A stretch of DNA of 64,000 bases from JAGGAG01 sp964638035 (GTDB lineage: Bacteria > Gemmatimonadota > Gemmatimonadetes > Gemmatimonadales > GWC2-71-9), in assembly GCA_964638035.1 (NCBI GenBank), contig CAZWXD010000002.1:62001-126000 (forward strand). Reading direction: 5' to 3'. Below are positions 16,051 to 24,794 of the stretch, in pieces; within the stretch, counting starts at the first letter, position 1, and every line of letters starts with the position of its first letter. A program made the position numbers and the translations under genes. The notes beneath the pieces are model-generated. The model had not been told where the DNA came from. It saw only the letters and a program-made list of their open reading frames with translations, and did no database searches.

Positions 16051-17346
16051 ATGCGCCTTGCCCCTGTCCGGCTGGTTGCCGGTGTGCTGCTGGTCGCCGG
16101 CCCCGCCGCCGCCCAGGATCCCGTGGTCATCGCCGCGCCCACCGGTGAGGTGGCGCAAGCCTTCCAGCGCCTCCGCCCCGCCATCGTGCGCATCGAGGTG
16201 CAGGAGACCGGCGCCGATGCGGTGAGCAGCGTGGGGTCGGGTTTCTTTGCCAGCGCTGGCGGCCACATCGTCACGAACTATCACGTCATTTCGAGCCTGG
16301 TGAACGAGCCCGACCGGCACCGGGCCACCGCCGCCACGGTCAGCGACACGCTCCCCATCGAGGTGCTCGCGGTGGATGCGGTGAACGACCTGGCCGTGGT
16401 GCGCGTGTCCTCGCCGACACCGGGTCTCGTCCTGGAGCCCACGGCAGCACCCCCTGCGAAGGGCGACCGGCTCCTGGCGCTGGGCCATCCGCGTGACCTT
16501 GGCCTCAGCATCGTGGAGGGGACGTACAACGGCCAGGTCGAGCGGAAGCACACACCCAGGCTGCACTTCACAGGCCCCCTCAATCCCGGCATGAGCGGTG
16601 GACCGGCCGTGTCGATGGACGGCCACCTCGTGGGCGTGAACGTGGCCACGATGGGAGAGGAGGTGGCCTTCCTGGTGCCGGCAGCAGAGGTGGCCGCCAT
16701 CCTGGCCCGGGTGCCTGGTGCGCCACCTCCTCCCGATTCGCTCCTGGTCGGCATTGCCGCGGCCGTGGCGCGGCACGCTGATACCGCCGTCGGCAACCTC
16801 TTCCAGGCGGGCACGCGAACGGTGCGCCTGGGTGGGTTCGTGGTCCCCTCGGAGCCCACCCGGGCATTCCAGTGCTGGGGCGGCACCCAGGATGACGCCG
16901 ACCAGCCCTACGAAGTCGTGGTGCACCAGTGCTCCACCGACGAGTCCATCTTCCTGAGCGAGACCCTGGGGGCGGGGCTGTTGTCGTTCCGGCACGACCT
17001 GGTGCGCGGCAACTCGATGGGGCTGCTCCGGCTCCTGACGGCCACGGAGAACGTGTTTTCCCAGAAGGCCCAGTTCGACGGGACGGCGCGGGAGACCACA
17101 CGCTTCAAGTGCGAAACCTCGAACGTTCGCACCGCCCAGCTCGCCTTCCGCGCCGAGCTGTGTGCCCGCCGCTTCACCCGGCTGCCGGGCTTGTATGAAG
17201 CCGTGTTCCGCGCCTCCCCGTTTGGCGGCGATGGCGAGCGGCTCGTCACCACGCTGACCCTCTCGGGCATGCCGTTCCGGCTCATTCGTGAAACGGTGCA
17301 GCGATACCTGGACACGATCAGCCGGCCCGCCCTGGAGGCCCGATGA
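16051..17346 (+). CDS. secreted trypsin-like serine protease with a novel C-terminal domain
   Basis: A 431-residue protein with a signal peptide (VRLVAGVLLVAGPAAAQ). Residues about 30-225 are a trypsin-like domain with a complete triad: His78 in TNYHVI, Asp113 in VNDLAVV and Ser182 in NPGMSGGP. There is no PDZ domain, unlike DegP/HtrA. Residues 230-431 form a separate domain with four cysteines and no motif I recognise. Its stop overlaps the start of the FHA-like gene by four bases, so the two are probably made together: a periplasmic protease with an inner-membrane partner. No clear ribosome-binding site precedes the ATG. Confidence 0.82.
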   Translation: MRLAPVRLVAGVLLVAGPAAAQDPVVIAAPTGEVAQAFQRLRPAIVRIEVQETGADAVSSVGSGFFASAGGHIVTNYHVISSLVNEPDRHRATAATVSDTLPIEVLAVDAVNDLAVVRVSSPTPGLVLEPTAAPPAKGDRLLALGHPRDLGLSIVEGTYNGQVERKHTPRLHFTGPLNPGMSGGPAVSMDGHLVGVNVATMGEEVAFLVPAAEVAAILARVPGAPPPPDSLLVGIAAAVARHADTAVGNLFQAGTRTVRLGGFVVPSEPTRAFQCWGGTQDDADQPYEVVVHQCSTDESIFLSETLGAGLLSFRHDLVRGNSMGLLRLLTATENVFSQKAQFDGTARETTRFKCETSNVRTAQLAFRAELCARRFTRLPGLYEAVFRASPFGGDGERLVTTLTLSGMPFRLIRETVQRYLDTISRPALEAR

Positions 17347-18329
17347 TCGTCATCGAGCTGCTGGACCACGCCGGCCAGTTGCTGGCGCGGCGCCCCGCAG
17401 ACGCGGTGCCGTGCACCATCGGGAGCGCGCGCGACAACACCCTGGTGCTCGATGGCGAGGACATCGCCCCCTACCACGCCCGCATCGACGCCAACCCCGA
17501 CGGCACCCTGAGTGTCACCGCGCTGGGGGTACACCCCGGGCTCCACCGTCCGGGGGCACCGGAACGGCAGCCCAGCCTCCGCCTCACCCTCACGGCACCC
17601 GTGGCCATCGGCGCCGGCCTGTTGCGCCTGCTGGATGCCGCAGCGCAACCGGTGCTGCCCGCACCCGGCGCGCTGCCCGCCCAGGCCGCAGCCCTGGCAC
17701 CGGTCCCCCCGACGGGATGGCGGGCCTGGGTCGCACAGCGGCGGGTGCAGTATGCTGCCGCGGTGGCCACGTTTGTCCCTGCGGCAGCCTACGGCTGGTT
17801 CACCCTCCCCACCGTCGATCGCGGCACCACGGCGTTCTCCTTTGGCGTGGTCGTGCTGCTGGCGGTGCTGATCTGGGCCGGGTTCTGGTACGCGGTGGAC
17901 CGGAGCCGGCACGGCATCCGGCGCTTCGGGTCGCATTTCGTGGTGGCGGCGTTCGGCACGCTCGCCAGCCTTGCTGCCTCCGAGGTCGTGGCCTGGCAGG
18001 AGTTCCTGCTACCGCGCTCCACGTTCCTGGCGGCGGCGCTGGTGGCGCTCACCACCTTGGTGGGTGGCCTGGCACTCTATGCCCAGCTGCGGGTGATGGG
18101 TCCCGAGCGGAAGGAGCAGCACCTCCGATGGGCGGTGGGCCTCATGGCGGGACTGGTCCTGCTGGGCATCGGTGCCGACCGGCTCGACGACAAGTGGAAC
18201 AGCGAAGCGACGTTCACCGGCATCATCAAGCCCTGGCCGGCAACCCTGGTGCCGACGCAAGGCGCCGAGCGCTACGGAGAGACCCTCACGACCCTCGAGA
18301 AGGAGCTCGACGCCGAAGCGTCGAACTAG
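17343..18329 (+). CDS. FHA-like domain membrane protein
   Basis: 328 residues. The N-terminus (1-90) has FHA-like features: a strand with ELLDHAGQLLARRP, then IGSARDNTLVL and DIAPYHARI, the usual phosphothreonine-binding loops. A Pro/Ala linker is followed by about five membrane helices (about 145-285), then a short tail with TLEKELDAEAS. FHA domains read Thr phosphorylation, so the kinase-propeller type proteins of this genome are possible partners (inference). Translational coupling to the upstream protease suggests a shared pathway. The stop overlaps the convergent Sua5 gene stop by four bases. Confidence 0.72.
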   Translation: MIVIELLDHAGQLLARRPADAVPCTIGSARDNTLVLDGEDIAPYHARIDANPDGTLSVTALGVHPGLHRPGAPERQPSLRLTLTAPVAIGAGLLRLLDAAAQPVLPAPGALPAQAAALAPVPPTGWRAWVAQRRVQYAAAVATFVPAAAYGWFTLPTVDRGTTAFSFGVVVLLAVLIWAGFWYAVDRSRHGIRRFGSHFVVAAFGTLASLAASEVVAWQEFLLPRSTFLAAALVALTTLVGGLALYAQLRVMGPERKEQHLRWAVGLMAGLVLLGIGADRLDDKWNSEATFTGIIKPWPATLVPTQGAERYGETLTTLEKELDAEASN

Positions 18330-19312
18330 GGCGCGGCCGCGCGCCGGAGGCGGTCCCGGACCGCCTCCCACTCCGGGTCGTCCGGCACGCGCTCGACCAG
18401 GATCTCCCGGGTCCCCGCCTGGTCGAGCCGGTGCAGGGCGGCATAGAGTTCCCGCGCGTACCCCGAGGCCGTGGCCGGGAGCCGTTCCACGTTCTCCGAT
18501 GGCGGCACGCGCGCCCGCCAGGCCAGGATCGCCGATTGCGCCATCCGGTCCGCCATGAGTCCCTCGAGTTCCGCAGTGCCCATGATCCTGAGCGGCGTGC
18601 GTGGTGCGTAGTGCCGCGCCATCTGGCCCGGTGAGGCTCGCCCCTCGCCGGCGAGAGGGTCGCCGTCCGGGCCACGCACCGCACCACCCAGCACCTCGGC
18701 GACCTGGCGCGTGGAAATGGCCCCGGGCCGGAGCACCCGCACGGTTGCGTCGCGCAGGTCCACCACGGTGGACTCGATGCCCACCGACGCGGGGCCCCCA
18801 TCGAGGACAACCGAGACCAGGTCGCCCAGTGAGCTGATCACGTGCTGCGCCGTGGTGGGCGAGAGTGCGGTCGTGCGGTTGGCACTGGGTGCGGCCACGG
18901 GGATCCCGGCGGCACGCAGCAGCGCCTGCGCCACCGGGTGAGATGGCACGCGGATGCCCACAGCGTCCCCTCCCGCCGTCACCTCGGGGGGAACTGCATC
19001 GGCGCGTGGTACGACCAGGGTGAGCGGGCCGGGCCAGAACGCCTGGGCCAGTCGCTCCGCCGCCGCAGGCCACTCCCGCCCAAGCCTGCGCGCCTGCTCG
19101 ACGCCCGCCACATGCACGATGATGGGGTTCCACGCCGGCCGGCCCTTGGCTGCGAAGATCCGGCGCACGGCCACGGGGTCGAGTGCATGCGCACCCAGGC
19201 CGTAGACAGTCTCCGTCGGGAAGGCGACGAGCTGGCCGGCATTCAACGCCACGGCCGCCTCGGCGATGCGCACGGGATCGGGTGCCACGGGGTCAACCAC
19301 CAGGTGCAGCAT
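18326..19312 (-). CDS. L-threonylcarbamoyladenylate synthase (Sua5 type)
   Basis: 328 residues. It makes threonylcarbamoyl-AMP from threonine, bicarbonate and ATP, the first step of the tRNA t6A37 modification. The YrdC/TsaC domain (1-200) shows FPTETVYGLGAHA, KGRPAWNPIIVHV, FWPGPLTLVV, VGIRVPSHP and APSANRTT. A second part (about 210-328) with SPGQMARHYAPRTPL is the C-terminal Sua5 domain, so this is the long Sua5 form rather than short TsaC. One base separates its start codon from the arfB stop just downstream of it in genome coordinates; arfB is transcribed first. Confidence 0.92.
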   Translation of the reverse strand: MLHLVVDPVAPDPVRIAEAAVALNAGQLVAFPTETVYGLGAHALDPVAVRRIFAAKGRPAWNPIIVHVAGVEQARRLGREWPAAAERLAQAFWPGPLTLVVPRADAVPPEVTAGGDAVGIRVPSHPVAQALLRAAGIPVAAPSANRTTALSPTTAQHVISSLGDLVSVVLDGGPASVGIESTVVDLRDATVRVLRPGAISTRQVAEVLGGAVRGPDGDPLAGEGRASPGQMARHYAPRTPLRIMGTAELEGLMADRMAQSAILAWRARVPPSENVERLPATASGYARELYAALHRLDQAGTREILVERVPDDPEWEAVRDRLRRAAAP

Positions 19313-19313
19313 G

Positions 19314-19748
19314 TCAGTCGTCCGAGCGCGGGCGCCGGCGGTCCCGCTTCACGGAGCTGCGTTGCCGCTTCTGCGCCAGGCGACGCTCCTTCGACGCGCG
19401 GGTGGGACGCGTCGCCTTGCGGGCACGGCGCACCACGAGGGCACGGCGGACGATGTCACCAAGGCGCGCGAGCGCTGCCTCGCGGTTCCGCAGCTGGCTG
19501 CGGTGCTCCTGCGCCACCACCCGGAGCTGTCCCTCGCGGTCGAGCCGCGATGCAAGGCGCTGCAGCAGGAGCACGCGCTGGGCCTCGCTCAGTGCCCGGG
19601 AAGACCGCACGCTCCACACGGCCTCGATGCGCGACGAGCTGGTGTTCACGTGCTGTCCACCCGGCCCACCCGCGCGCGATGCCCGGAGCAGGATCTCGGC
19701 GATCGGGATGGCAAGGCCTGGCCCGGCGGGCACGCTCTCCTGCTCCAT
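19314..19748 (-). CDS. arfB: ArfB-type peptidyl-tRNA hydrolase (ribosome rescue)
   Basis: 144 residues. It carries the class-I release-factor catalytic motif in RASRAGGPGGQHVNT near residue 30 but no codon-recognition domain, and ends in a long Arg/Lys-rich tail (ARKATRPTRASKERRLAQKRQRS pattern) that in ArfB/YaeJ enters the empty mRNA channel. Members free ribosomes stalled without a stop codon. It precedes the Sua5 gene with a one-base gap, forming a two-gene tRNA/translation unit. Confidence 0.92.
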   Translation of the reverse strand: MEQESVPAGPGLAIPIAEILLRASRAGGPGGQHVNTSSSRIEAVWSVRSSRALSEAQRVLLLQRLASRLDREGQLRVVAQEHRSQLRNREAALARLGDIVRRALVVRRARKATRPTRASKERRLAQKRQRSSVKRDRRRPRSDD

Positions 19749-19829
19749 GGTCGCACGCTAGCGGGGTGCGGGCCGCAGGTAAAGCACACGCTTCCGTTGC
19801 GAGGACCGTTCGTTAACCTTCGGTTGCCC

Positions 19830-20384
19830 ATGCGGCTCTTCGTGGCGATCCCCCTGCCTGCTGCCACCCGCGACCAGGTCGCTGCGCTCGTGACCGGATG
19901 GCAGCCGCTGGCGTGGCCCATGCGCTGGGTGGCACCGCGATCGCTGCACCTGACGCTGCGCTTCCTGGGAGAGGTCGAGCCGGGTACCGTGGGAGCAATC
20001 GCCGACGTCCTCGATGACGCGGTGCCAGGTGCCGGGCCGATCGAACTGGTGTCCCAGGCCGTCGAGTTCAGCCCATCCCGCGCCCGGGCCAGGGTGCTCT
20101 GGATGGCGCTGGAGCCGGTGGCCCACCTGGAACTCCTGGCGCACCGCCTGGAGCAGGGATTAGCGGGATTCGCTGGCCGCGAGGCGCAAGGTCCGTTTCG
20201 CCCCCACGTCACGCTGGCTCGCGTGCGGCGTGGCGCCCGGGTTCCGCGGGAGGCGCCGGAACAGGTGCAGCAGGCGGTGTTGCCCGGGGCGTGCCTGGCC
20301 GAGCGCGTGGTGTTGTACCAGAGCGAGCTGGATGGTGGACCCCCGAGGTACTTCGAGCGGCATGCCGTGGCGCTCGGAACCTGA
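19830..20384 (+). CDS. thpR: RNA 2',3'-cyclic phosphodiesterase (2H family, ThpR)
   Basis: 184 residues from the ATG at 19830. The family start MRLFVAIPLP and both HxT motifs are present: HLTLRFLGEV and, about 90 residues on, HVTLARV. These two His-x-Thr sites form the 2H phosphoesterase centre, which opens 2',3'-cyclic phosphates and was first described as 2'-5' RNA ligase. It is followed after 23 bases by the NtrC/NtrX-type regulator and is divergent from arfB. Confidence 0.92.
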   Translation: MRLFVAIPLPAATRDQVAALVTGWQPLAWPMRWVAPRSLHLTLRFLGEVEPGTVGAIADVLDDAVPGAGPIELVSQAVEFSPSRARARVLWMALEPVAHLELLAHRLEQGLAGFAGREAQGPFRPHVTLARVRRGARVPREAPEQVQQAVLPGACLAERVVLYQSELDGGPPRYFERHAVALGT

Positions 20385-20407
20385 GGCCAGGACCTGAGGG
20401 AGCGGGC

Positions 20408-21775
20408 ATGGCGTATCGCGTCCTGATTGTCGATGACGAGGCGGGTATCCGGCAGGCCCTCAAGCAGGTGCTGGAATACGAGGGCATGGAGGTGCGCGCT
20501 GCCGGGTCGGGTGGTGAGGCCATCACCATGTATCCCGACTATCGCCCGCACCTCACCTTCCTCGACGTGAAGATGGCGGGCATCGACGGCCTCGAGACCC
20601 TCACCCGGCTCAAGGACCTCGATGCCGACGCCGTGGTCATCATGATTTCCGGCCACGGGACGCTGCAGACGGCGGTGGACGCCACGCGTCGCGGGGCCTT
20701 CGACTTCCTGGAGAAGCCGCTCGACACCGACCGCCTCCTCGTGACCCTCCGGAATGCGCTCCGGCATGCCGACCTGAGCAGCGAAAACCACCGGCTCAAG
20801 GAGGAATCCAGCGGCCGCTACCTGATGGTGGGGAGTGCCCCGGCGCTGACCGGCGTGCGGGACCTCATCGCCAAGGTCGGCCCCACCAACGCGCGGGTGC
20901 TCATCACCGGGCCCAACGGGGCGGGGAAGGAGCTGGTGGCGCGGGCCATCCATGAGGTCTCCCCGCGCCGGAAGCGGGCCTTCATCGAGCTCAACTGCGC
21001 CGCGATTCCCTCCGAGCTCATCGAGAGCGAACTCTTCGGGCACATGAAGGGCTCGTTCACCGGGGCCGTGGCCGATCGCGCCGGCAAGTTCGAGCAGGCC
21101 GATGGTGGCACGCTCTTCCTCGATGAGGTGGGTGACCTGTCGCTCGCCGCCCAGGCGAAGCTGCTGCGGGTGCTGCAGGAGGGCGTGGTCACCCGCATCG
21201 GCGGGTCCCGCAGCATCACGGTGGATGTCCGGGTCCTCGCGGCCACGAACAAGGACCTCCGGGAGGAGATCCTGGAGAACCGGTTCCGGGAGGACCTGCT
21301 TTACCGCCTCAACGTGGTCGAGATCGAGGTGCCCTCGCTGCGGGAGCGGCTCGACGATGTCCCCGCCCTGGTGGCGCACTTCGCCGAGCAGGTCGCGGCC
21401 ACCAGCGGCGTGCCCTTGCGGCGCTTCCATGAGGACGCGGTGGCGCGCCTGCAGCGGCGCGCGTGGCCGGGGAATGTCCGGGAACTCCGGAACGCCGTGG
21501 AGCGCCTGATGATCCTGTCGGCGGGCAAGCTCGTCGGCACTGCCGACGTGGAGCGCCTGCTCCCCGGATCCATTTCGGACGATGAACTTCAGGCCGTGAG
21601 TGCGGAGCCGCTGACCTTCGAGGGGTTCAAGCAGGACGCCGAGCGGACCTTCCTGCTCACCAAGCTGCGGGAGCACGACTGGAACGTGTCGGAGACGGCG
21701 CGCACCCTGCGCATGCCACGCTCCAACCTCTACAAGAAGATCGAGCGCTACGGCCTCCGGAGGGAATCGGCATGA
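20408..21775 (+). CDS. sigma-54-dependent response regulator, NtrC/NtrX type
   Basis: 455 residues. The receiver (1-125) has DDE at the start, phospho-acceptor Asp53 in FLDVKMAG and the Lys of LEKPL. The AAA+ domain (about 140-375) has a Walker A written GPNGAGKE, the sigma-54 contact loop as GSFTGA rather than GAFTGA, Walker B GGTLFLDEVG and the WPGNVREL motif. A Fis-type helix-turn-helix closes it (NVSETARTLRMPRSNLYKKI). The start is set by GAGGGAGC before the ATG. It is the likely partner class for the NtrY-like kinase at 1800-5768, though the genes are 15 kb apart. Overlaps the next gene by four bases. Confidence 0.9.
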   Translation: MAYRVLIVDDEAGIRQALKQVLEYEGMEVRAAGSGGEAITMYPDYRPHLTFLDVKMAGIDGLETLTRLKDLDADAVVIMISGHGTLQTAVDATRRGAFDFLEKPLDTDRLLVTLRNALRHADLSSENHRLKEESSGRYLMVGSAPALTGVRDLIAKVGPTNARVLITGPNGAGKELVARAIHEVSPRRKRAFIELNCAAIPSELIESELFGHMKGSFTGAVADRAGKFEQADGGTLFLDEVGDLSLAAQAKLLRVLQEGVVTRIGGSRSITVDVRVLAATNKDLREEILENRFREDLLYRLNVVEIEVPSLRERLDDVPALVAHFAEQVAATSGVPLRRFHEDAVARLQRRAWPGNVRELRNAVERLMILSAGKLVGTADVERLLPGSISDDELQAVSAEPLTFEGFKQDAERTFLLTKLREHDWNVSETARTLRMPRSNLYKKIERYGLRRESA

Positions 21776-22221
21776 CCGGGCCCCGCGACTGGGACAAGGA
21801 ACTGGCCGACGTTGACCGCGCCATCCAGAAGATGAAGGCGCCGCTCAACCCACCACCGGCCCCGCCTGGCACCGGGCAGCGGCCGATGGTCGCGCCGGCG
21901 GCGGCGCCCGCCGTGAAGGAATCCACCCGGGGCGGCCGGCTCGCCACCTGGTTCCGGGTGGTGCTGGTCCTGCTCCTGGGGGCGGCGGCGCCGTTCTGGC
22001 CCTATCCCCACCACTGCGGGCTCAACCTCTTCCTCTACCTTGGGGTGGTGGGGCTCGTCGTGATTGCCGGCGTGTGGGGCGCATCCTCCAGCTGGCAGCG
22101 GCGCATGGGCCTGCCGCACGTGCTGTCCATCCTCACCGTCATCTGGGGCCTGGCCCTGGTGGCCTCCGAAGTGCTGCCGCGCATAGGCTACGCGGCCGCG
22201 TCGCTTGCGTGGGGCTGCTAG
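21772..22221 (+). CDS. small membrane protein of unknown function
   Basis: 149 residues. A charged N-terminus (WDKELADVDRAIQKMKAPL) and a Pro/Ala linker lead to three hydrophobic segments: VVLVLLLGAAAPFWPY, LFLYLGVVGLVVIAGVWG and VLSILTVIWGLALVASEVL. Its ATG overlaps the stop of the response regulator, so it is co-expressed with it. I do not recognise a family; the soluble N-terminus could contact the regulator or another cytoplasmic partner (speculative). Confidence 0.7.
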   Translation: MTGPRDWDKELADVDRAIQKMKAPLNPPPAPPGTGQRPMVAPAAAPAVKESTRGGRLATWFRVVLVLLLGAAAPFWPYPHHCGLNLFLYLGVVGLVVIAGVWGASSSWQRRMGLPHVLSILTVIWGLALVASEVLPRIGYAAASLAWGC

Positions 22222-22264
22222 CGCCCCGCGTCACCATTCACGCTTCACCATTCGGCAGATAACC

Positions 22265-23761
22265 ATGGCTCCCAGGACCTTCCGGAACTTCATCGCCGGC
22301 AAGTGGACCACGCCGTCCACCGGCACCTACTTCGAGAACCGCAACCCGGCCAACTGGCAGGACCTCATCGGGCGCTTCCCCGACTCCGGCCCGGCCGACA
22401 TCGAGGCCGCCGTGACCTCGGCGCGGGAGGGCTTCCGGCGGTGGTCGCGGACTCCGGCACCGGTCCGCGGCGACGTGCTCCGGCGGGTGGGTGACCTCCT
22501 CGTGGCGCGGAAGGAGGAGATTGCCGACGCCATGACGCGGGAGATGGGCAAGGTGCTGTCGGAAACCAGGGGCGACGTGCAGGAGGGGATCGACACGGCC
22601 TACTATGCGGCCACCGAGGGGCGGCGTCTGTTCGGGCACGTGGTGCCGAGCGAGCTGCCCAGGAAGTGGGCCATGAGCTACCGGCGGCCCATCGGGGTGG
22701 CGGGGCTCATCACCCCCTTCAACTTCCCGATGGCCATCCCCACCTGGAAGTCCTTCCCGGCGCTCCTGTGCGGCAATGCGGTGATCCTCAAGCCCTCCGA
22801 GGACGTGCCCCACACCGCCACGCTCCTGGTGGAGATCCTGCTGGAGGCCGGCCTGCCGCCCGACGTGATCCAGCTGGTGCACGGGCGGGGCGAGACGGTC
22901 GGGAAGGCCCTGGTCGAGCACCCCGAGGTGGCGCTCATCTCGTTCACCGGGTCCACCGACACCGGCTCGATCATTGGCCAGGCCTGCGGCCGCATGCACA
23001 AGCGGCTCTCGCTCGAGATGGGCGGCAAGAATGCGATGATCGTGATGGACGATGCCGACCTCGACCTGGCCCTGGAGGGCGTCCTCTGGGGCGCGTTCGG
23101 CACCACGGGCCAGCGGTGCACTGCCACGAGCCGCCTCCTGCTGCAGCGCCGCATCCATGACCGCTTCCTCAAGCGCCTGGCCGACGCGGCCGGGAAGCTG
23201 CGCCTGGGCGACGGCCGGAAGGCAGGCACCGACGTGGGGCCGCTCATCCACGAGGAGTCACGCAGCAAGGTGGAGCGGTACGTCGAGATTGGCCGGGACC
23301 AGGGCGCGGAGCTGGTGACGGGAGGCAAGCGCCCGCGCGGGACGCGCACCGCCCGCGGGTGGTTCTTCGAGCCCACCATCTTTGCCGGCGTCAAGGCCGG
23401 GTCCCGCCTGGAGCAGGAGGAGATCTTCGGGCCGGTGCTGAGCGTGGTGCGGTTCGGCACGTTCGACGAGGCGGTGCGGATCAACAACGGGGTGCGGTAC
23501 GGGCTCTCCAGCAGCGTCTACACGCGGGACGTCAACGTGTCGTACCGGGCCCTGGAGGAGCTGGACAACGGCATCACGTACATCAATGCCCCGACCATCG
23601 GCGCCGAGGCACACATGCCGTTCGGCGGGGTGAAGCAGACCGGCAACGGGCACCGCGAGGGGGGCTGGGAGGTCTACGAGTTCTACTCGGAGACCAAGGT
23701 GTGCTATGCCGACTACTCCGGCAGGCTCCAGCGGGCCCAGATCGACACGTACGATGTGTAG
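22265..23761 (+). CDS. NAD(P)-dependent aldehyde dehydrogenase
   Basis: 498 residues from the ATG at 22265. It has the fold and active site of the ALDH superfamily: TPFNFPMAIPTWK, LKPSEDVPHTA, SFTGSTDTG, the general-base Glu in LEMGGKNAM and the nucleophilic Cys in TTGQRCTATSRL. The closing FGGVKQTGNGHREGG and YADYSGRLQRAQID resemble semialdehyde dehydrogenases acting on acidic substrates (for example 2-oxoglutarate semialdehyde), but the substrate cannot be fixed. The 43-base gap upstream carries two copies of TCACCATTC. An array of CCTGACGC-type repeats follows the gene. Confidence 0.9.
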   Translation: MAPRTFRNFIAGKWTTPSTGTYFENRNPANWQDLIGRFPDSGPADIEAAVTSAREGFRRWSRTPAPVRGDVLRRVGDLLVARKEEIADAMTREMGKVLSETRGDVQEGIDTAYYAATEGRRLFGHVVPSELPRKWAMSYRRPIGVAGLITPFNFPMAIPTWKSFPALLCGNAVILKPSEDVPHTATLLVEILLEAGLPPDVIQLVHGRGETVGKALVEHPEVALISFTGSTDTGSIIGQACGRMHKRLSLEMGGKNAMIVMDDADLDLALEGVLWGAFGTTGQRCTATSRLLLQRRIHDRFLKRLADAAGKLRLGDGRKAGTDVGPLIHEESRSKVERYVEIGRDQGAELVTGGKRPRGTRTARGWFFEPTIFAGVKAGSRLEQEEIFGPVLSVVRFGTFDEAVRINNGVRYGLSSSVYTRDVNVSYRALEELDNGITYINAPTIGAEAHMPFGGVKQTGNGHREGGWEVYEFYSETKVCYADYSGRLQRAQIDTYDV

Positions 23762-23766
23762 GGCAT

Positions 23767-23846
23767 CAGGACGTTCGGACGTTCGGGGAATCGAATCCTG
23801 AACGCCCTGACGCCCTGACGCCCTGACGTCATGACGTCATGACGCT
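23767..23846. repeat. intergenic CCTGACG(C) repeat cluster, site 1
   Basis: After the aldehyde dehydrogenase stop come two copies of GACGTTCGG, then several tandem copies of the octamer/nonamer GCCCTGACG (23803-23828), then two of the palindrome-like GACGTCAT. The same motif recurs at 38651-38734 and 43661-43687, always between genes. It lies 55 bases upstream of the sigma-factor start. Confidence 0.7.
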
Positions 23847-23901
23847 TGATGGCCCGTCGCCCCGCGACTAAGGTTCGACCAGAGGATCCTCCAGGAGCAG
23901 C

Positions 23902-24777
23902 ATGCGTCCAGTACAGGTGCGATCCGGCAGGCGTCCCGCATCCACGATGGACGAGGGTTCCCTCGACCTCTACCTCCGTGAGATCAGCCGCTATCCCCTC
24001 ATTCGCCAGGATGAGGAGGTGCGCCTGGCGCAGGGGATCCACGCAGGCGACGAGGAGAGCCTCGACAAGCTCGTGCGCAGCAACCTGCGCTTCGTGGTGT
24101 CCGTGGCCAAGAAGTACCAGAACCAGGGGGTCTCGCTCGCCGACCTGATCAACGAGGGCAACCTCGGCCTGATCCGGGCAGCCCACAAGTTCGACGAGAC
24201 CAAGGGCATCAAGTTCATCTCCTACGCCGTGTGGTGGATCCGGCAGGCCATCCTGCAGGCACTGGCGGAGCAGAGCCGGATCGTCCGCGTGCCGCTGAAC
24301 CGGGCCGGCACGCTGCACCGGATCGGCAAGCGCTCGTCGCTGCTGCTCCAGGAGCTGGGCCGGGAGCCCACACCCACCGAGATCGCCGAGGGGATGGACA
24401 TCACCCTCGAGGAGGTGCAGAAGACGCTGAGCATCTCCCGGAGCCACGTCTCCCTCGATGCCCCGGTGACCACCGGTGAGGACGCGCGCCTGCTGGACTA
24501 CCTGCCCGACACCCAGAATGCCGGCCCCGACAGCGACACCTTCGAGCACGCACTTTCAGAGTCGGTCGAAGAGGTGCTCTCCACCCTGCGGGAACGCGAG
24601 GCCCGGATCCTCCGGCTCTACTTCGGGCTCGACGGCCCGGAGCCCATGACGCTCGAGGAGATCGGTGGCATGATGGGGATCACCCGCGAACGGGTCCGCC
24701 AGATCAAGGAAAAGGCCCTGAGCCGCCTGCGCCACGTGAGCCGTGCCCGTGCCCTGGAGAGCTTCCTGGGCCAGTAG
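23902..24777 (+). CDS. RNA polymerase sigma-70 factor, RpoD/RpoS class, without region 1.1
   Basis: 291 residues, starting at an ATG preceded by CCAGGAGCAGC. Region 1.2 (DLYLREISRYPLIRQDEEVRLAQ), region 2 (LRFVVSVAKKYQNQG, LINEGNLGLIRAAHKFDETKGIKFISYAVWWIRQAI), region 3 (LGREPTPTEIAEGM) and region 4.2 (MTLEEIGGMMGITRERVRQIKEKALSRLR) are all present; region 1.1 and the non-conserved insert are not. A short factor of this kind is the housekeeping sigma in Bacteroidota, so this may be the primary sigma here or a group 2 paralogue; the window cannot decide. It is followed after 17 bases by yajQ. Confidence 0.92.
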   Translation: MRPVQVRSGRRPASTMDEGSLDLYLREISRYPLIRQDEEVRLAQGIHAGDEESLDKLVRSNLRFVVSVAKKYQNQGVSLADLINEGNLGLIRAAHKFDETKGIKFISYAVWWIRQAILQALAEQSRIVRVPLNRAGTLHRIGKRSSLLLQELGREPTPTEIAEGMDITLEEVQKTLSISRSHVSLDAPVTTGEDARLLDYLPDTQNAGPDSDTFEHALSESVEEVLSTLREREARILRLYFGLDGPEPMTLEEIGGMMGITRERVRQIKEKALSRLRHVSRARALESFLGQ

Positions 24778-24794
24778 GGGTGTAGCTTACACCC

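Noticed and set aside
14991..16274. A 427-residue minus-strand frame across comM
   Set aside because: Antisense shadow of comM and the protease gene.
19266..20384. A long form of the ThpR gene starting at 19266
   Set aside because: The extra 188 residues overlap arfB in reverse; the family start MRLFVAIPLP is at 19830.
23767..23846. CRISPR array
   Set aside because: Repeat unit is only 8-9 bases, with no spacers and no cas genes.
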